From the NCBI RefSeq assembly GCF_022846615.1, contig NZ_AP025637.1, forward strand, positions 3,869,001 to 3,933,000: DNA of 64,000 bases. The letters run 5' to 3'. This document shows, piece by piece, positions 1-9,347 of this stretch. Under the pieces are notes generated by a model, which saw only the letters and a list, made by a program, of their open reading frames with translations, made no database searches and was not told the origin of the DNA. Source of the DNA: Roseomonas fluvialis. GTDB lineage: Bacteria; Pseudomonadota; Alphaproteobacteria; Acetobacterales; Acetobacteraceae. How positions within the stretch are numbered: position 1 is the first letter of the stretch; each line of letters opens with the position of its first letter. A program made the position numbers and the translations under genes.

Positions 1-893
1 TGCCCGACGAGACGTGCCAGCAGGCCGATGCGCTGATGACGCTGCGCATGGCGGTGCCGGCCGACCAGATCGCCCGCTTCCCCAAGCTGCGCGTCATCAT
101 CCGCATGGGTGTTGGCTACGACCGCGTGGATCGCGCCGCAGCGGCCGCGCGCGGCATCAAGGTCTGCAACGTGCCCGACTACGGCACGCAGGAAGTCGCG
201 GAATTCGCCGTGCTGATGGCGCTCGCGCTGCGCCGCGGCCTGACGCTGTACCACGACACCCAGCGCGGCCCCGACCCGGCGCGCTGGGGTGTCATGCCGC
301 ATCCGGCCGTGCGCCGGCAGGAGGTGCAGACCTTCGGCATCCTCGGCCTCGGGCGCATCGGCACGGCCGCCGCGCTGCGCGCCAAGGCGCTGGGCTATCG
401 CGTGGTGTTCTACGACCCCGCGCTGCCCAATGGTGCCGACCGCGCGATCGGTGTTGCGCGCTGCCGCACGATGGACGAGATGCTGGCGCAGGCCGATGTG
501 CTGTCCATCCATTGCCCGCTCACGCGCACCACGCGCGGCCTGGTGGGCGAACGCGAACTGCGCCTGCTGCCGCAGAACGCCGTCGTCATCAACACCGCGC
601 GCGGCCCGATCCTGGATATCGATGCGCTGGAGCGCGTGATGCGCGAAGGCCACGTCGCCGCGGCCGGGCTCGACGTGATCCCGGTCGAACCGCCGGTCGA
701 ACCCATCCCGTCCCTGCTGCGCGCCTATCGCGACCGCGAGGACTGGCTGACCGGCCGCCTCATCATCTGTCCGCACATCGCCTTCCACACGCCCGAGGCG
801 TGGGACGACATCCGCCTGAAGGCCGCCGAGACCATGCGCGACGTGCTGGTCGAGGGGCTCGACACCAACGTCATCCCGCCGGAGAGCGACTAA
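1..893 (+). CDS. D-2-hydroxyacid dehydrogenase (CtBP/SerA-like), 5'-truncated
   Basis: The reading frame is open from the left edge, so the true start lies outside the window. The product is an NAD-dependent 2-hydroxyacid dehydrogenase of the phosphoglycerate dehydrogenase / C-terminal binding protein type. Visible features are the Rossmann glycine motif GLGRIG, the INTARGPILD segment with the substrate-binding Arg, a downstream acidic residue in PVEPPVEP, and the catalytic His in CPHIAFHTPEAW. Its 3' end overlaps the convergent MATE gene by 23 bases. The physiological substrate cannot be told from sequence; a 2-keto or 2-hydroxy acid is expected from the family. Confidence 0.9.
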   Translation, partial: PDETCQQADALMTLRMAVPADQIARFPKLRVIIRMGVGYDRVDRAAAAARGIKVCNVPDYGTQEVAEFAVLMALALRRGLTLYHDTQRGPDPARWGVMPHPAVRRQEVQTFGILGLGRIGTAAALRAKALGYRVVFYDPALPNGADRAIGVARCRTMDEMLAQADVLSIHCPLTRTTRGLVGERELRLLPQNAVVINTARGPILDIDALERVMREGHVAAAGLDVIPVEPPVEPIPSLLRAYRDREDWLTGRLIICPHIAFHTPEAWDDIRLKAAETMRDVLVEGLDTNVIPPESD

Positions 894-2334
894 CTTCCTG
901 CGCGGCGGCGGCTGACAGCCGCCGCCAGCGCAACAGCATCATGCCCGCCACCAGCGCGAGACCGACGCCAAGCCCGATCCATACCCCCTGCGGCCCAAGC
1001 CCGCCGTAGCGCGCGACCAGCAGGCCGAAGGGCAGGCCGATCCCCCAGTAGCCGAGGGCGGCGAACAGCATCGGCACCCGCGTATCCTTCAGCCCGCGCA
1101 AGGCGCCCGCCGCCACCACCTGGATGCCGTCGCCCATCTGGAACGCACCGGCGATCATCAGCAGCGTGGCGCCGAGGGCCGCCACCGCCGCCGATTGCGG
1201 ATCGGCGGGATCGAGGAACATCCGCGCGATGGCCGGCGCCGTGGTCACCAGCAGCAGCGCCATCGTCGCCATGAAGGCCGCACCCAGCGTCACCGCCACC
1301 CAACCCGCGCGCTGCGCGCCGCGCGGGTCCCCAGCGCCGATCGCGAGCCCTACCCGCGCCGTTGCCGCCTGGCCGATGCCCATCGGCACCATGAAGGTGG
1401 CGGACGCCGTCTGGATCGCGATGGCATGCGCCGCCACCGCCACCGTGCCGAACCAGCCCATCGCGAAGGCCGCCGCGGTGAAGACCCCGATCTCGAGCAG
1501 CATCACGCCGGCGATCGGCAGGCCCACCACGAAGACCTCCCGCAGCCGCGGCCCATCCACCCGCCAGACGCGCCCGAAAAGGCGGAAACGGCGGAACACG
1601 CGGTCGCGCCGAATGAGCACGACCAGCGCCAGCAGCATGCCGATATTGGCGATCGCGATCGCCAGCCCCGCGCCGAGCACACCGAGTCCGGCCGGGAAGA
1701 TCAGCAGCCAGGCCAGCGGCAGGTTTAGCGCGACGGCGCCGAAGGCCACCCACATCGCGGCCGCGGGCCGCTCCATCGCCGCCAGGAAGCCGCGCAGCAC
1801 GACGAAGCCGCAGAAGCCCGGCATGCCGAACATCGCAGCCCGGGTGTAGTCCTGCGCCAGCGCCGCGAGCGCCGGGTCCTGCCCCAGCGCGCGCAGCACC
1901 CCCGCCGATTCCCACAGCAATGCCCAGGTCGGCAGCAGCATGATGGCGCAGGCCCACAAGGCCGCGCGCGTGGCGCGCCGCACGGCGCGCACCCAGCCAC
2001 GCGCCGCCACTCCCGGCAAACGCCCTGCCCCGCACGCCTGGGCCTGCAGCGGTGCCGCCGCCAGCGCCAAGCCGAAGCCCGGCGCGAGCAGGGCGAAATG
2101 CAGGCTGACCGCCAGCATGCCGGCGGCCAGCGCATCGGTGCTGAGGCGCCCCAGCAGGATGGTCTCGGTCAGCGCCAGCGCCATCTGCGACAGGTTGGTC
2201 AACACGATCGGTCCGGCGAGTCGCAAGGTCGCCAGCGCCTCGGCGCGCCAATCCCGGCGCACGGGAGGCCCCGCCGCCGCCATGCTCCCGGCGTCCATGC
2301 GGCCCCCATAGACCGGGACGGTGCGCATCGCCAA
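871..2334 (-). CDS. MATE family efflux transporter
   Basis: A 487-residue, strongly hydrophobic protein with about 12 predicted membrane segments in two similar halves. This matches the multidrug and toxic compound extrusion (NorM/DinF) family, which exports cationic drugs or metabolites in exchange for Na+ or H+. The N-terminal half has the typical LAGPIVLTNLSQMAL helix. Several in-frame ATGs lie in the first 18 codons; the longest is given, but the ATG at 2298, preceded by a purine run, is an equally good start. It is divergent from the secreted hydrolase gene at 2377. The substrate is unknown. Confidence 0.93.
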   Translation of the reverse strand: MAMRTVPVYGGRMDAGSMAAAGPPVRRDWRAEALATLRLAGPIVLTNLSQMALALTETILLGRLSTDALAAGMLAVSLHFALLAPGFGLALAAAPLQAQACGAGRLPGVAARGWVRAVRRATRAALWACAIMLLPTWALLWESAGVLRALGQDPALAALAQDYTRAAMFGMPGFCGFVVLRGFLAAMERPAAAMWVAFGAVALNLPLAWLLIFPAGLGVLGAGLAIAIANIGMLLALVVLIRRDRVFRRFRLFGRVWRVDGPRLREVFVVGLPIAGVMLLEIGVFTAAAFAMGWFGTVAVAAHAIAIQTASATFMVPMGIGQAATARVGLAIGAGDPRGAQRAGWVAVTLGAAFMATMALLLVTTAPAIARMFLDPADPQSAAVAALGATLLMIAGAFQMGDGIQVVAAGALRGLKDTRVPMLFAALGYWGIGLPFGLLVARYGGLGPQGVWIGLGVGLALVAGMMLLRWRRLSAAAAQEVSRSPAG

Positions 2335-2376
2335 CGGCCGCGCTATCTAGGGGGCAACCATTGCACCGAGGCCGCC

Positions 2377-3423
2377 ATGCACCGACGCGCCCTGATCGCG
2401 ACCCCTGTCCTTGCCGCGCCCATCATCGCCGCCCAGGCGCAGGCGCAAGCGGTCGAGATCATCACCGAGGAATTCATGGTCCCCTCCGGCGACCCGGGGA
2501 TCGAACTGTTCGTGCGCAACAAGCGGCCGAACACGCTGACCGCCTTCGTGCCGCAGCGGGTGCTGCTGTTCGTGCACGGCGCGACCTATCCGGCGCATAC
2601 CGCCTTCGACGTGCCGCTGGGCGGGCTGTCCTGGATGGACTACATCGCCGGGCGCGGCTTCGACGTGTGGTGCATGGACATCCGCGGCTATGGGCGCTCC
2701 ACGCGCCCGCCCGAGATGGCGCAGCCGCCCGAGGCCAATGCACCGATCGTGCGCGGCACCACGGCGCTGGCCGACATCTCGGCCGTGGCGGGCTTCATCC
2801 GCCAACACCGCAACACGCCGCGCATCATCCACATGGGCTGGTCCTGGGGCAGCACGCTGATGGGCCGCTTCGCCGCCGACAGCCCGACCACCGTCGAGCG
2901 CCTGGTGCTGGTCGCCCCCCCCTGGCTGCGCGACGGGCCAAGCCCCGCGGCGGCAGGCGCGCCCGCCACCCTCGGTGCCTATCGCACCGTGACGCAGGCG
3001 CAGGCCCGCGCGCGCTGGATGGAAGGCGTGCCGGAGGCCAAGCGCGCCGCCCTGATCCCGCCTGGCTGGTTCGAACACTGGGCCGGCGTGACCTGGGCGA
3101 CCGACCCCGAGGGACTGCGCCGCAACCCGCCCGTGCTGCGCGCGCCCAACGGCGTGCTGCAGGACAGCCGCGAATACGGCCAGGCCGGGCGGCCCTGGTG
3201 GGACCCGTCCAAGGTGACGGCGCCGACGCTGCTCGTGGTCGGGGAATGGGACCGCGACACGCCGCCATCGATGGCCGCGGCGCTGTTCCCGCTGCTGACC
3301 AACAGCCCGGGCAAGCGCCTGGTCATGCTGGGCGAGGGCACGCACACGCTGCTGATGGAGCGCAACAGGGGAACGTTGTTTGCCACGGTGCAGGGCTTCC
3401 TTGAGGAAGCCGCCGGCGCTTAG
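2377..3423 (+). CDS. secreted alpha/beta hydrolase
   Basis: 348 residues with a Sec-type signal peptide (MHRRALIATPVLAAPIIAAQ, cleavage near AQA). The mature part is an alpha/beta-hydrolase fold: the LFVHGATY oxyanion segment, the nucleophile elbow GWSWGS, an acidic residue in VGEWDRDTP, and the catalytic His in GEGTHTLL. The ATG at 2377 is chosen because the signal peptide begins there; longer in-frame extensions encode unlike sequence. Probably a periplasmic esterase or lipase-like enzyme; the substrate is not inferable. A 24-base piece of its 3' end, including the codons before the stop, is repeated just downstream. Confidence 0.88.
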   Translation: MHRRALIATPVLAAPIIAAQAQAQAVEIITEEFMVPSGDPGIELFVRNKRPNTLTAFVPQRVLLFVHGATYPAHTAFDVPLGGLSWMDYIAGRGFDVWCMDIRGYGRSTRPPEMAQPPEANAPIVRGTTALADISAVAGFIRQHRNTPRIIHMGWSWGSTLMGRFAADSPTTVERLVLVAPPWLRDGPSPAAAGAPATLGAYRTVTQAQARARWMEGVPEAKRAALIPPGWFEHWAGVTWATDPEGLRRNPPVLRAPNGVLQDSREYGQAGRPWWDPSKVTAPTLLVVGEWDRDTPPSMAAALFPLLTNSPGKRLVMLGEGTHTLLMERNRGTLFATVQGFLEEAAGA

Positions 3424-3453
3424 CGTGCGTCCTTGAGGAAGCCGCCGGCGCTT
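3398..3453 (+). repeat. partial tandem duplication at the 3' end of the hydrolase gene
   Basis: The 24 bases at 3398-3421 recur exactly at 3430-3453. A further 11-base piece of the same region (3391-3401) recurs at 3460-3470. The first copy includes GGCTTCCT-TG-AGGAAGCC, a perfect 8-bp hairpin that spans the last codons. It looks like a local slippage or duplication event that may also act as a terminator; no T-tract follows. Confidence 0.7.
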
Positions 3454-3646
3454 GGCGGGCAGGGCTTCCTCGCTGACGCATGGTGCCCCGTGCGTGGGTG
3501 CGCGGGCACGGCGCCGGCATCACGATCGCAGGGCGGGCCGCGACGGCAGCCGCGCGGCCTATCTGAACGGGTTCATTGTCAGGTAAGCCGGCCTCCGCGA
3601 CAGTCCGGGCGGTCGCCGATCGGGCGACGATTCACGGAATCCATAC

Positions 3647-3991
3647 ATGACCACTCGTCGCGCCATCTTCGGCCTCGGCAGCTTCGCCACGGCCACCGCC
3701 CTCGTGCTCGGCCTGGCCGGCGCTGCGCAGGCGCAGAGCACCGACCCGTCCTTCCGGCTGAACAACAGGTCGAACCAGACGATCATGGAGATCTACGCGA
3801 ACTCGTCGCAGGTCAGCGACTGGGGGCGCGATCACCTCGGCGCCAATGTCCTGCCGCCGGGCCAGTCCTTCATCGTCCGCCTGCCGGACGGGCAGTGCAT
3901 CAACGACATCCGCATCGTGCTCGAGGGTGGGCAGAACATCGACCGCATGCAGATCAACACCTGCAACCTGACCGACATCAACTATCCCTGA
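3647..3991 (+). CDS. small secreted hypothetical protein
   Basis: 114 residues. An N-terminal signal (MTTRRAIFGLGSFATATALV, cleavage near AQAQS) is followed by a ~85-residue mature domain with two cysteines (GQC and NTC contexts) that could form a disulfide. The twin arginine near the start is compatible with Tat export but the motif is incomplete. I do not recognise a named family; the mature part (LNNRSNQTIMEIY...) resembles small periplasmic beta-rich proteins seen as uncharacterised entries in Acetobacteraceae. It stands alone between the hydrolase and the dehydratase operon. Function unknown. Confidence 0.75.
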   Translation: MTTRRAIFGLGSFATATALVLGLAGAAQAQSTDPSFRLNNRSNQTIMEIYANSSQVSDWGRDHLGANVLPPGQSFIVRLPDGQCINDIRIVLEGGQNIDRMQINTCNLTDINYP

Positions 3992-4131
3992 CGCTTGCCG
4001 AGTGTCGAAGGTTGGCCGCAGGCGCCGCGGTGGGCCGCGGCGGCCAAGGTCGGCCTGAGACCCGACCGACGGTTGACAGCCCTGCCGGGCGCGACCCACG
4101 CTTCCCCCAAATCGACCACGGGGGAAGCGTG

Positions 4132-5922
4132 ATGGCGGCGGACGACCAGACGAAGCGGCCTTTCCGGCTGCGCAGCCAGCGCTGGTTCAACGACCCTACC
4201 GACCCCGGCATGACCTCGCTCTATGTCGAACGCATGCTGAACTTCGGCATGACGCGCGGCGAATTGCAGTCGGGCCGGCCGATCATCGGCATTGCGCAGA
4301 CGGGCTCCGACATCGCGCCGTGCAACCGCCACCACATCGCGCTCGCCGAACGGGTGAAGGCGGGCATCCGCGATGCCGGCGGCGTGCCGCTCGAATTCCC
4401 GATCCATCCGGTGCAGGAAACGCTGAAGCGCCCGACCGCCGCGCTGGATCGCAACCTGCAATACCTCAGCCTGGTCGAGATCCTGCACGGCTACCCAATG
4501 GACGGCGTTGTGCTGACGCTGGGTTGCGACAAGACCACGCCGGCGCAACTCATGGGCGCGGCCACGGTGAACATCCCGGCCATCGGCCTGTCCGGCGGGC
4601 CAATGCTCGATGGCTGGTGGAAGGGGCGGCTCGCGGGCTCCGGCACCATCGTTTGGGAGGCGAGAAAAATGCTCGCCGCCGGGGAGATCGACAACGACAC
4701 CTTCATCGAGATGGTGGCGGCGAGTGCGACCTCCGTCGGCCATTGCTCGACCATGGGCACGGCGCTGTCGATGAATTCGCTGGCCGAGGCGGTCGGCATG
4801 TCGCTGACCGGCTGCGCCGCCATCCCCGGCCCGTATCGCCAGCGCGGGCAGATCGCCTACGAGACCGGCCGGCGAATCGTCGAGATGGTGGAGGCCAATC
4901 TCCGTCCGTCCGACATCATGACGCAGAAGGCCTTCGAGAATGCGGTCGCGGTCGCTTCGGCCATCGGCGCGTCGTCCAACTGCCCTGTCCACATGGTGGC
5001 CGTCGCACGCCACATGGGCGTGAACCACACTGTCGAGGACTGGCAGCGCGTCGGCGCCGACATCCCGCTGCTGGTCGATTGCCAGCCGGCCGGGCGCTAC
5101 CTCGGTGAGGCGTTTTTCCGCGCCGGCGGCATCCCGGCGGTGATGAAGCAGTTGCTCGATGCGGGCCTGCTGCATGGCGACGTGATGACCGTGACGGGCA
5201 AGACGCTGGCGGAGAACCTCGCCGCCGTCCCTGCCCCCGACCCCGAGGTGATCCGCCCGCTGGCCAAGCCCATGAAGGAACGCGCGGGCTTCGTCGTGCT
5301 CTCGGGCAATCTGTTCGACAACGCGGTGATGAAGATCAGCGTCATCGACAAGGACTTCCGCGCCCGCTTCCTGTCTGACCCGCCCGATGTCTTCGAAGGC
5401 AAGGTCGCCGTCTTCGAAGGCCCGGAGGACTACCACGCGCGCATCGAGGCCCCGGATTCAGGCATCGACGACAAGACCGTACTGGTGATCCGCAACTGCG
5501 GCCCCGTCGGCTATCCCGGCGCGGCCGAGGTCGTGAACATGCAGCCCCCCGGCGCGCTCATCAAACGCGGCGTCGGCGCGCTGCCCACCATGGGCGACGG
5601 GCGGCAGTCGGGCACTTCGGGGTCGCCGTCGATCCTCAACGTCTCGCCGGAAGCGGCAGTCGGCGGCGGGCTCGCGCTGCTGAAGGATGGCGACCCGATC
5701 CGCATCGACCTCAACACCCGCAAGGTCGATGTGCTGATTCCGGCGGAGGAACTCGCCGCGCGCCGCGCGGCCTGGAAGCCGCCCGAGCTGCTGAACAAGA
5801 CGCCCTGGGAGGAGATCTACCGCAATTCGGTCGGCAGCCTCGGCACCGGCGGCTGCCTGGAACCCGCGACGCTGTATCTCAACATCCTGGAGACGCGCGG
5901 CGAAAGCCGGCACAATCACTGA
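4132..5922 (+). CDS. IlvD/Edd-family sugar-acid dehydratase
   Basis: 596 residues, the length of the L-arabonate/D-xylonate dehydratase branch of the IlvD/Edd family. Three cysteines expected to bind the Fe-S cluster are present: C64 (DIAPCN), C132 (GCDKTT) and C205 (GHCSTMG). The C-terminal swivel domain contains the [11 protein letters not shown] motif. The family dehydrates aldonic acids to 2-keto-3-deoxy acids. Start: ATG at 4132 after GGGGGAAG; upstream in-frame sequence is not protein-like. The SDR gene starts 1 base after the stop, so the two are translationally linked, and a FAH hydrolase follows. This favours a sugar-acid role over branched-chain amino-acid synthesis. Confidence 0.93.
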   Translation: MAADDQTKRPFRLRSQRWFNDPTDPGMTSLYVERMLNFGMTRGELQSGRPIIGIAQTGSDIAPCNRHHIALAERVKAGIRDAGGVPLEFPIHPVQETLKRPTAALDRNLQYLSLVEILHGYPMDGVVLTLGCDKTTPAQLMGAATVNIPAIGLSGGPMLDGWWKGRLAGSGTIVWEARKMLAAGEIDNDTFIEMVAASATSVGHCSTMGTALSMNSLAEAVGMSLTGCAAIPGPYRQRGQIAYETGRRIVEMVEANLRPSDIMTQKAFENAVAVASAIGASSNCPVHMVAVARHMGVNHTVEDWQRVGADIPLLVDCQPAGRYLGEAFFRAGGIPAVMKQLLDAGLLHGDVMTVTGKTLAENLAAVPAPDPEVIRPLAKPMKERAGFVVLSGNLFDNAVMKISVIDKDFRARFLSDPPDVFEGKVAVFEGPEDYHARIEAPDSGIDDKTVLVIRNCGPVGYPGAAEVVNMQPPGALIKRGVGALPTMGDGRQSGTSGSPSILNVSPEAAVGGGLALLKDGDPIRIDLNTRKVDVLIPAEELAARRAAWKPPELLNKTPWEEIYRNSVGSLGTGGCLEPATLYLNILETRGESRHNH

Positions 5923-5923
5923 C

Positions 5924-6673
5924 ATGGGCACACGTCTCGCCGGCAAGCGCTGCTTCGTCACCGCCGCGGGCCAGGGCATCGGCCGCGCCACCGCCCTGAT
6001 GATGGCCGCCGAAGGTGCGACCGTCATTGCCACCGACCGCGACGCGCACAAGGTGGGCGACCTGGGTGCGCGCGGCATCACGCACATGCCGCTCGATGTG
6101 CTGGACGACGCCGCGGTGGAACGCGCCGCGAAGGAAGCCGGCCCGGTCGACGTCCTGTTCAACTGCGCCGGGTACGTCCACCAGAACAGCGTCGTCACCT
6201 GCACCGACGAGGAGTGGGATTTCGGCTTCGCGCTGAACGTGCGCGCCATGTGGAAGATGGCCCGCGCCTTCATCCCGGGCATGGTCGACCGCAAGCGCGG
6301 GTCGATCGTCAACATGTCCTCGGCCTGTTCGTCGGTGAAGGGCGCGCCGAACCGCTTCCTGTACGGCACCACAAAGGCCGCGGTGATCGGCCTGACCAAG
6401 TCGATCGCGACCGACTATGTGGGCCAGGGCATCCGCTGCAATTGCCTGTGCCCCGGCACGGTGGACACGCCGTCGCTGCACGAACGCATCGCCACCAACG
6501 CAGCAGCGGCCGGTTCGCTGGAAGCCGCGCGCGCCGCCTTCGTTGCACGTCAGGCGATGGGCCGGCTTGCCACCGCCGAGGAAATGGCCGCCCTGGTCGT
6601 GTACCTCGCCGCAGAGGAAAGCGCCTTCGTCACCGGCCAGGCCATTGTCATAGACGGCGGCTGGACGTTGTGA
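5924..6673 (+). CDS. SDR oxidoreductase, probable 2-keto-3-deoxy-sugar-acid 4-dehydrogenase
   Basis: 249 residues, classical short-chain dehydrogenase: the TAAGQGIG nucleotide loop, FNCAG, the catalytic Ser near 132, and Y147-x3-K151 (YGTTK). The sequence style (CSSVKGAPNRFLYGTTKAAV, CPGTVDTPSL) is that of the DHRS6/2-keto-3-deoxy-L-fuconate dehydrogenase group. With the dehydratase immediately upstream and a FAH hydrolase downstream, the likely reaction is NAD-dependent oxidation of a 2-keto-3-deoxy acid at C4 to a 2,4-diketo acid. The acidic D38 after the second beta strand suggests preference for NAD over NADP. The exact sugar is inference. Confidence 0.9.
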   Translation: MGTRLAGKRCFVTAAGQGIGRATALMMAAEGATVIATDRDAHKVGDLGARGITHMPLDVLDDAAVERAAKEAGPVDVLFNCAGYVHQNSVVTCTDEEWDFGFALNVRAMWKMARAFIPGMVDRKRGSIVNMSSACSSVKGAPNRFLYGTTKAAVIGLTKSIATDYVGQGIRCNCLCPGTVDTPSLHERIATNAAAAGSLEAARAAFVARQAMGRLATAEEMAALVVYLAAEESAFVTGQAIVIDGGWTL

Positions 6674-6709
6674 GAAACAGAAACGATAGCCGCAGGGAGG
6701 CCTTGGACC

Positions 6710-6949
6710 ATGGGATCTGAACTCGCCGTTCCGTTGTTTGCAATGATGGGTGCGGTGATCCTCGCCGGGATCGTCGACGAGGCCGCGATGCCTGCCTTCA
6801 TGTCGTTGGGCAGCCTGGCGATGCTGGTCGGGCTGCTGATCTGGAACGGTTCGATCGCGCTCCCGCCGAACCAGGCCGTCGCACTCGGCTTCGTCGGCGC
6901 CGGCTTCGCGCTGTTCGGCCATGTGCGCGGGGCGCCTCGAAGGACCTGA
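6710..6949 (+). CDS. small membrane protein, hypothetical
   Basis: 79 residues with two or three hydrophobic segments (AVPLFAMMGAVILAGIV; FMSLGSLAMLVGLLIW; AVALGFVGAGFALFG) and a basic C-terminus. A good GGGAGG Shine-Dalgarno sits 10 bases before the ATG. It lies between the SDR and FAH genes of the sugar-acid operon, in the same direction, with short gaps. I do not recognise a family. It could be an accessory membrane protein or simply a conserved small ORF; no transport function is claimed. Confidence 0.65.
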   Translation: MGSELAVPLFAMMGAVILAGIVDEAAMPAFMSLGSLAMLVGLLIWNGSIALPPNQAVALGFVGAGFALFGHVRGAPRRT

Positions 6950-7026
6950 CAGCAGGCGCGGCCCTTCCGGCCGCAGCCTCTCCCTGGCATGGTGTCGCCG
7001 CCAACGACACGGTCAGGAACACGCCA

Positions 7027-7874
7027 ATGAAGCTGCTGCGCTACGGACCCGCCGGGCAGGAAAAACCCGGACTGCTGGATTCGGACGGCGCCATCCGGGA
7101 TCTGTCAGGCTTCGTGCCTGACCTCACGGGCGATGCGCTGGCACCCGCCGCGCTCGCGAAGATCGCCGCGATCGATCCTGCCTCGCTGCCCAAGGTCGCG
7201 GGCAACCCGCGCCTGGGTCCGCCCGTGACCGGCATGAAGAACCTGGTCTGCATCGGGCTCAACTACGCCGACCACGCCGCCGAGACCGGCGCGCCCATCC
7301 CCAAGGAGCCGATCGTCTTCCTCAAGTCGCTCAACGCGCTCTGCGGGCCGAACGACGACGTCGTCATTCCGCGGCACAGCGTGAAGACCGACTGGGAGGT
7401 CGAGCTGTGCATCATCATCGGCACGCGCGCCAAGTACGTGACCGAGGACCAGGCGCTGGACCACGTCGCCGGCTACGCCGTAGGCAACGACGTGAGCGAA
7501 CGCGAATGGCAGGCCGAACGCGGCGGCGCCTGGGACAAGGGCAAGGGCTTCGACACCTTCGGCCCCCTCGGCCCCTGGCTGGTCACCAAGGACGAAGTGC
7601 CCGACCCGCAGAACCTCGCGATGTTCTGCGACGTCGACGGCGTGCGCCAGCAGGATGGCTCGACGCGCACCATGATCTTCGGCGTCAAGCAGATCATCGG
7701 CTATGTCAGCCAGTGCATCACGCTGAATCCGGGCGACGTGATCTTCACCGGCACGCCGCCCGGCGTGGGGCTCGGCAAGAAGCCCTCGCCAGTCTTCCTC
7801 AAGGCGGGCCAGGTGATGAAGCTCGGCATCGCGGGGCTGGGCGAACAGCAGCAGAAGCTGGTCGCCTCGTCGTG

Positions 7875-7875
<1 letters not shown>
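7027..7875 (+). CDS. fumarylacetoacetate hydrolase family protein (diketo-acid hydrolase)
   Basis: 282 residues with an N-terminal ~65-residue lid and a C-terminal FAH catalytic domain: CIGLNYADHAAETG, the metal-binding acidic residues in DWEVELCIIIG, then GNDVSEREWQ and GFDTFGPLGPWL, and the TGTPPGVGLG loop. The family hydrolyses C-C bonds of 2,4-diketo acids. In 2,4-diketo-3-deoxy-L-fuconate or -rhamnonate hydrolases it makes pyruvate plus a hydroxy acid, which fits the dehydratase and SDR upstream. Its TGA overlaps the next ATG as TGATG. Close relatives are often annotated as ureidoglycolate lyase; context argues against that here. Confidence 0.9.
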
Positions 7876-8338
<463 letters not shown>

Positions 8339-8342
<4 letters not shown>

Positions 8343-8650
8343 CCGACGCGCCGACACTGGTCATCTTCGACTTCCCGGCCCGCCCGCCCGGCGGGCCGGA
8401 GCAGGCGGCCGCGATCCGCGCACTGGCCGAGGACATCGCCGCCGAGCCCGACCTGCTGTGGAAGATCTGGACGGAATCGGCCGAGCAAAAGCGCGCGGGT
8501 GGGATCTACCTGTTCCGCTCCCGCGCGGCGGCCGAGGCTTACCACGCGAAGCACGCCGCGCGGTTAGGGAAGGCCGGCATCACCGGGATCGAGGCGACCT
8601 ATCGCACCTACAACGCGCCGCTGACGGCGATCACGCGCGGGCCAGTCTAG
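8339..8650 (+). CDS. YdhR-like putative monooxygenase (dimeric alpha/beta barrel)
   Basis: 103 residues starting with GTG that overlaps the preceding TGA (GTGA). The sequence (FDFPARPPGG...DLLWKIWTESAEQKRAGGIYLFRSRAAAEAYHAKHAARL) matches the small ferredoxin-like YdhR family, in which LWKIW and GGIYLF are characteristic. Members are called putative monooxygenases from structure, without an established substrate. It is the last gene of the operon that begins at 4132. The TAG stop is part of the CTAG that opens a palindromic repeat. Confidence 0.82.
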
Positions 8651-8727
8651 AGCCGTTTCCGCTCGGCTTTTTTCGCGAGCATCCTCACCCGATCAGATGA
8701 GGTCCATCCGATCTGGATCTGCCCTAG
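8647..8727. repeat. CTAG-bounded palindromic element, copy 1
   Basis: Fills the gap between two convergent genes. It begins CTAGAGCCGTTTCCG, contains TTTTTTCGCGAGCATCCTCACCC and an imperfect GATCAGATG...CATCCGATC palindrome, and ends in CTAG. The first CTAG gives the TAG stop of the YdhR-like gene; the last gives the stop of the aldolase on the other strand. The T6 run after GAGC...GCTC-type pairing suggests terminator activity. Related copies lie near 13.3, 44.2 and 50.4 kb. Confidence 0.75.
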
Positions 8728-9347
8728 CCGCGGCCATAGCCGGCGAATTGCGCGGCGGCCTCGGCCAGGTCGCGCGCGTCCAGCAGCACGGGCTCCAGCC
8801 CCGCCGCCAGCAGATCGAGATACTGGCCTGCCAGGTTCTCGATCTCGAACGCCAGCGTCAGCGCGGCGGCAAGCGTGGCACCCATTGCCACGGCGCCGTG
8901 GTTCGCCAGCAACACCGCGCGGCGGCCCTCCAGCGCGGCAACGGCGTTGTTCGCCAGCGCGACGGTGCCGAAAGTGGCATGTGCCGCGCACCGCACATCA
9001 CCGCCCGCCAGCAGCACCATGTAGTGGAAGGGCGGGATGCCGGAACGCGCGCAGGACAGCGCGGTGGCCCGCGGGCTGTGGGTGTGCACGACAGCGTTCG
9101 CATCCGGCCGCGCCGCATAGACGGCGGCGTGCAGTTGCCATTCGGATGACGGGCGGCGCCGCCCCGTCGCGCTGCCGTCGGCGGTCATACGCACCAGGTC
9201 GGCCTCGGCGGTGTCGGCATAGGGCAACGCGGCGGGGGTGATGAGGAAGCCATCGCCGTCGCGCATCGACAGGTTGCCGGACTTCGAGGGCATGAACCCC
9301 GCGGCGTCGAGGCGCCGCGCCGCGGCGAGCAGGGCGCCGGCGTTCAC
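8724..9347 (-). CDS. class II aldolase/adducin family protein
   Basis: 207 residues. Motifs of the zinc-dependent class II aldolase fold: SKSGNLSMRDGDGFLITP near the N-terminus, the HTH metal pair in VVHTHSPRATAL, and a third His in LLANHGAVAMG. The family cleaves or epimerises sugar phosphates (fuculose-1-P aldolase, ribulose-5-P epimerase) or acts on related hydroxy-keto acids. The GTG at 9347 overlaps the stop of the upstream membrane ORF (GTGA), so I prefer it to the in-frame ATG 48 bases upstream. It lies opposite the sugar-acid operon; involvement in sugar metabolism is plausible, the substrate unknown. Confidence 0.88.
   Translation of the reverse strand: MNAGALLAAARRLDAAGFMPSKSGNLSMRDGDGFLITPAALPYADTAEADLVRMTADGSATGRRRPSSEWQLHAAVYAARPDANAVVHTHSPRATALSCARSGIPPFHYMVLLAGGDVRCAAHATFGTVALANNAVAALEGRRAVLLANHGAVAMGATLAAALTLAFEIENLAGQYLDLLAAGLEPVLLDARDLAEAAAQFAGYGRG

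Noticed and set aside
8647..8727. Palindromic element considered as a simple intrinsic terminator only
   Set aside because: Related sequence with conserved ends recurs at three other loci, so it is better described as a repeat family that may also terminate.
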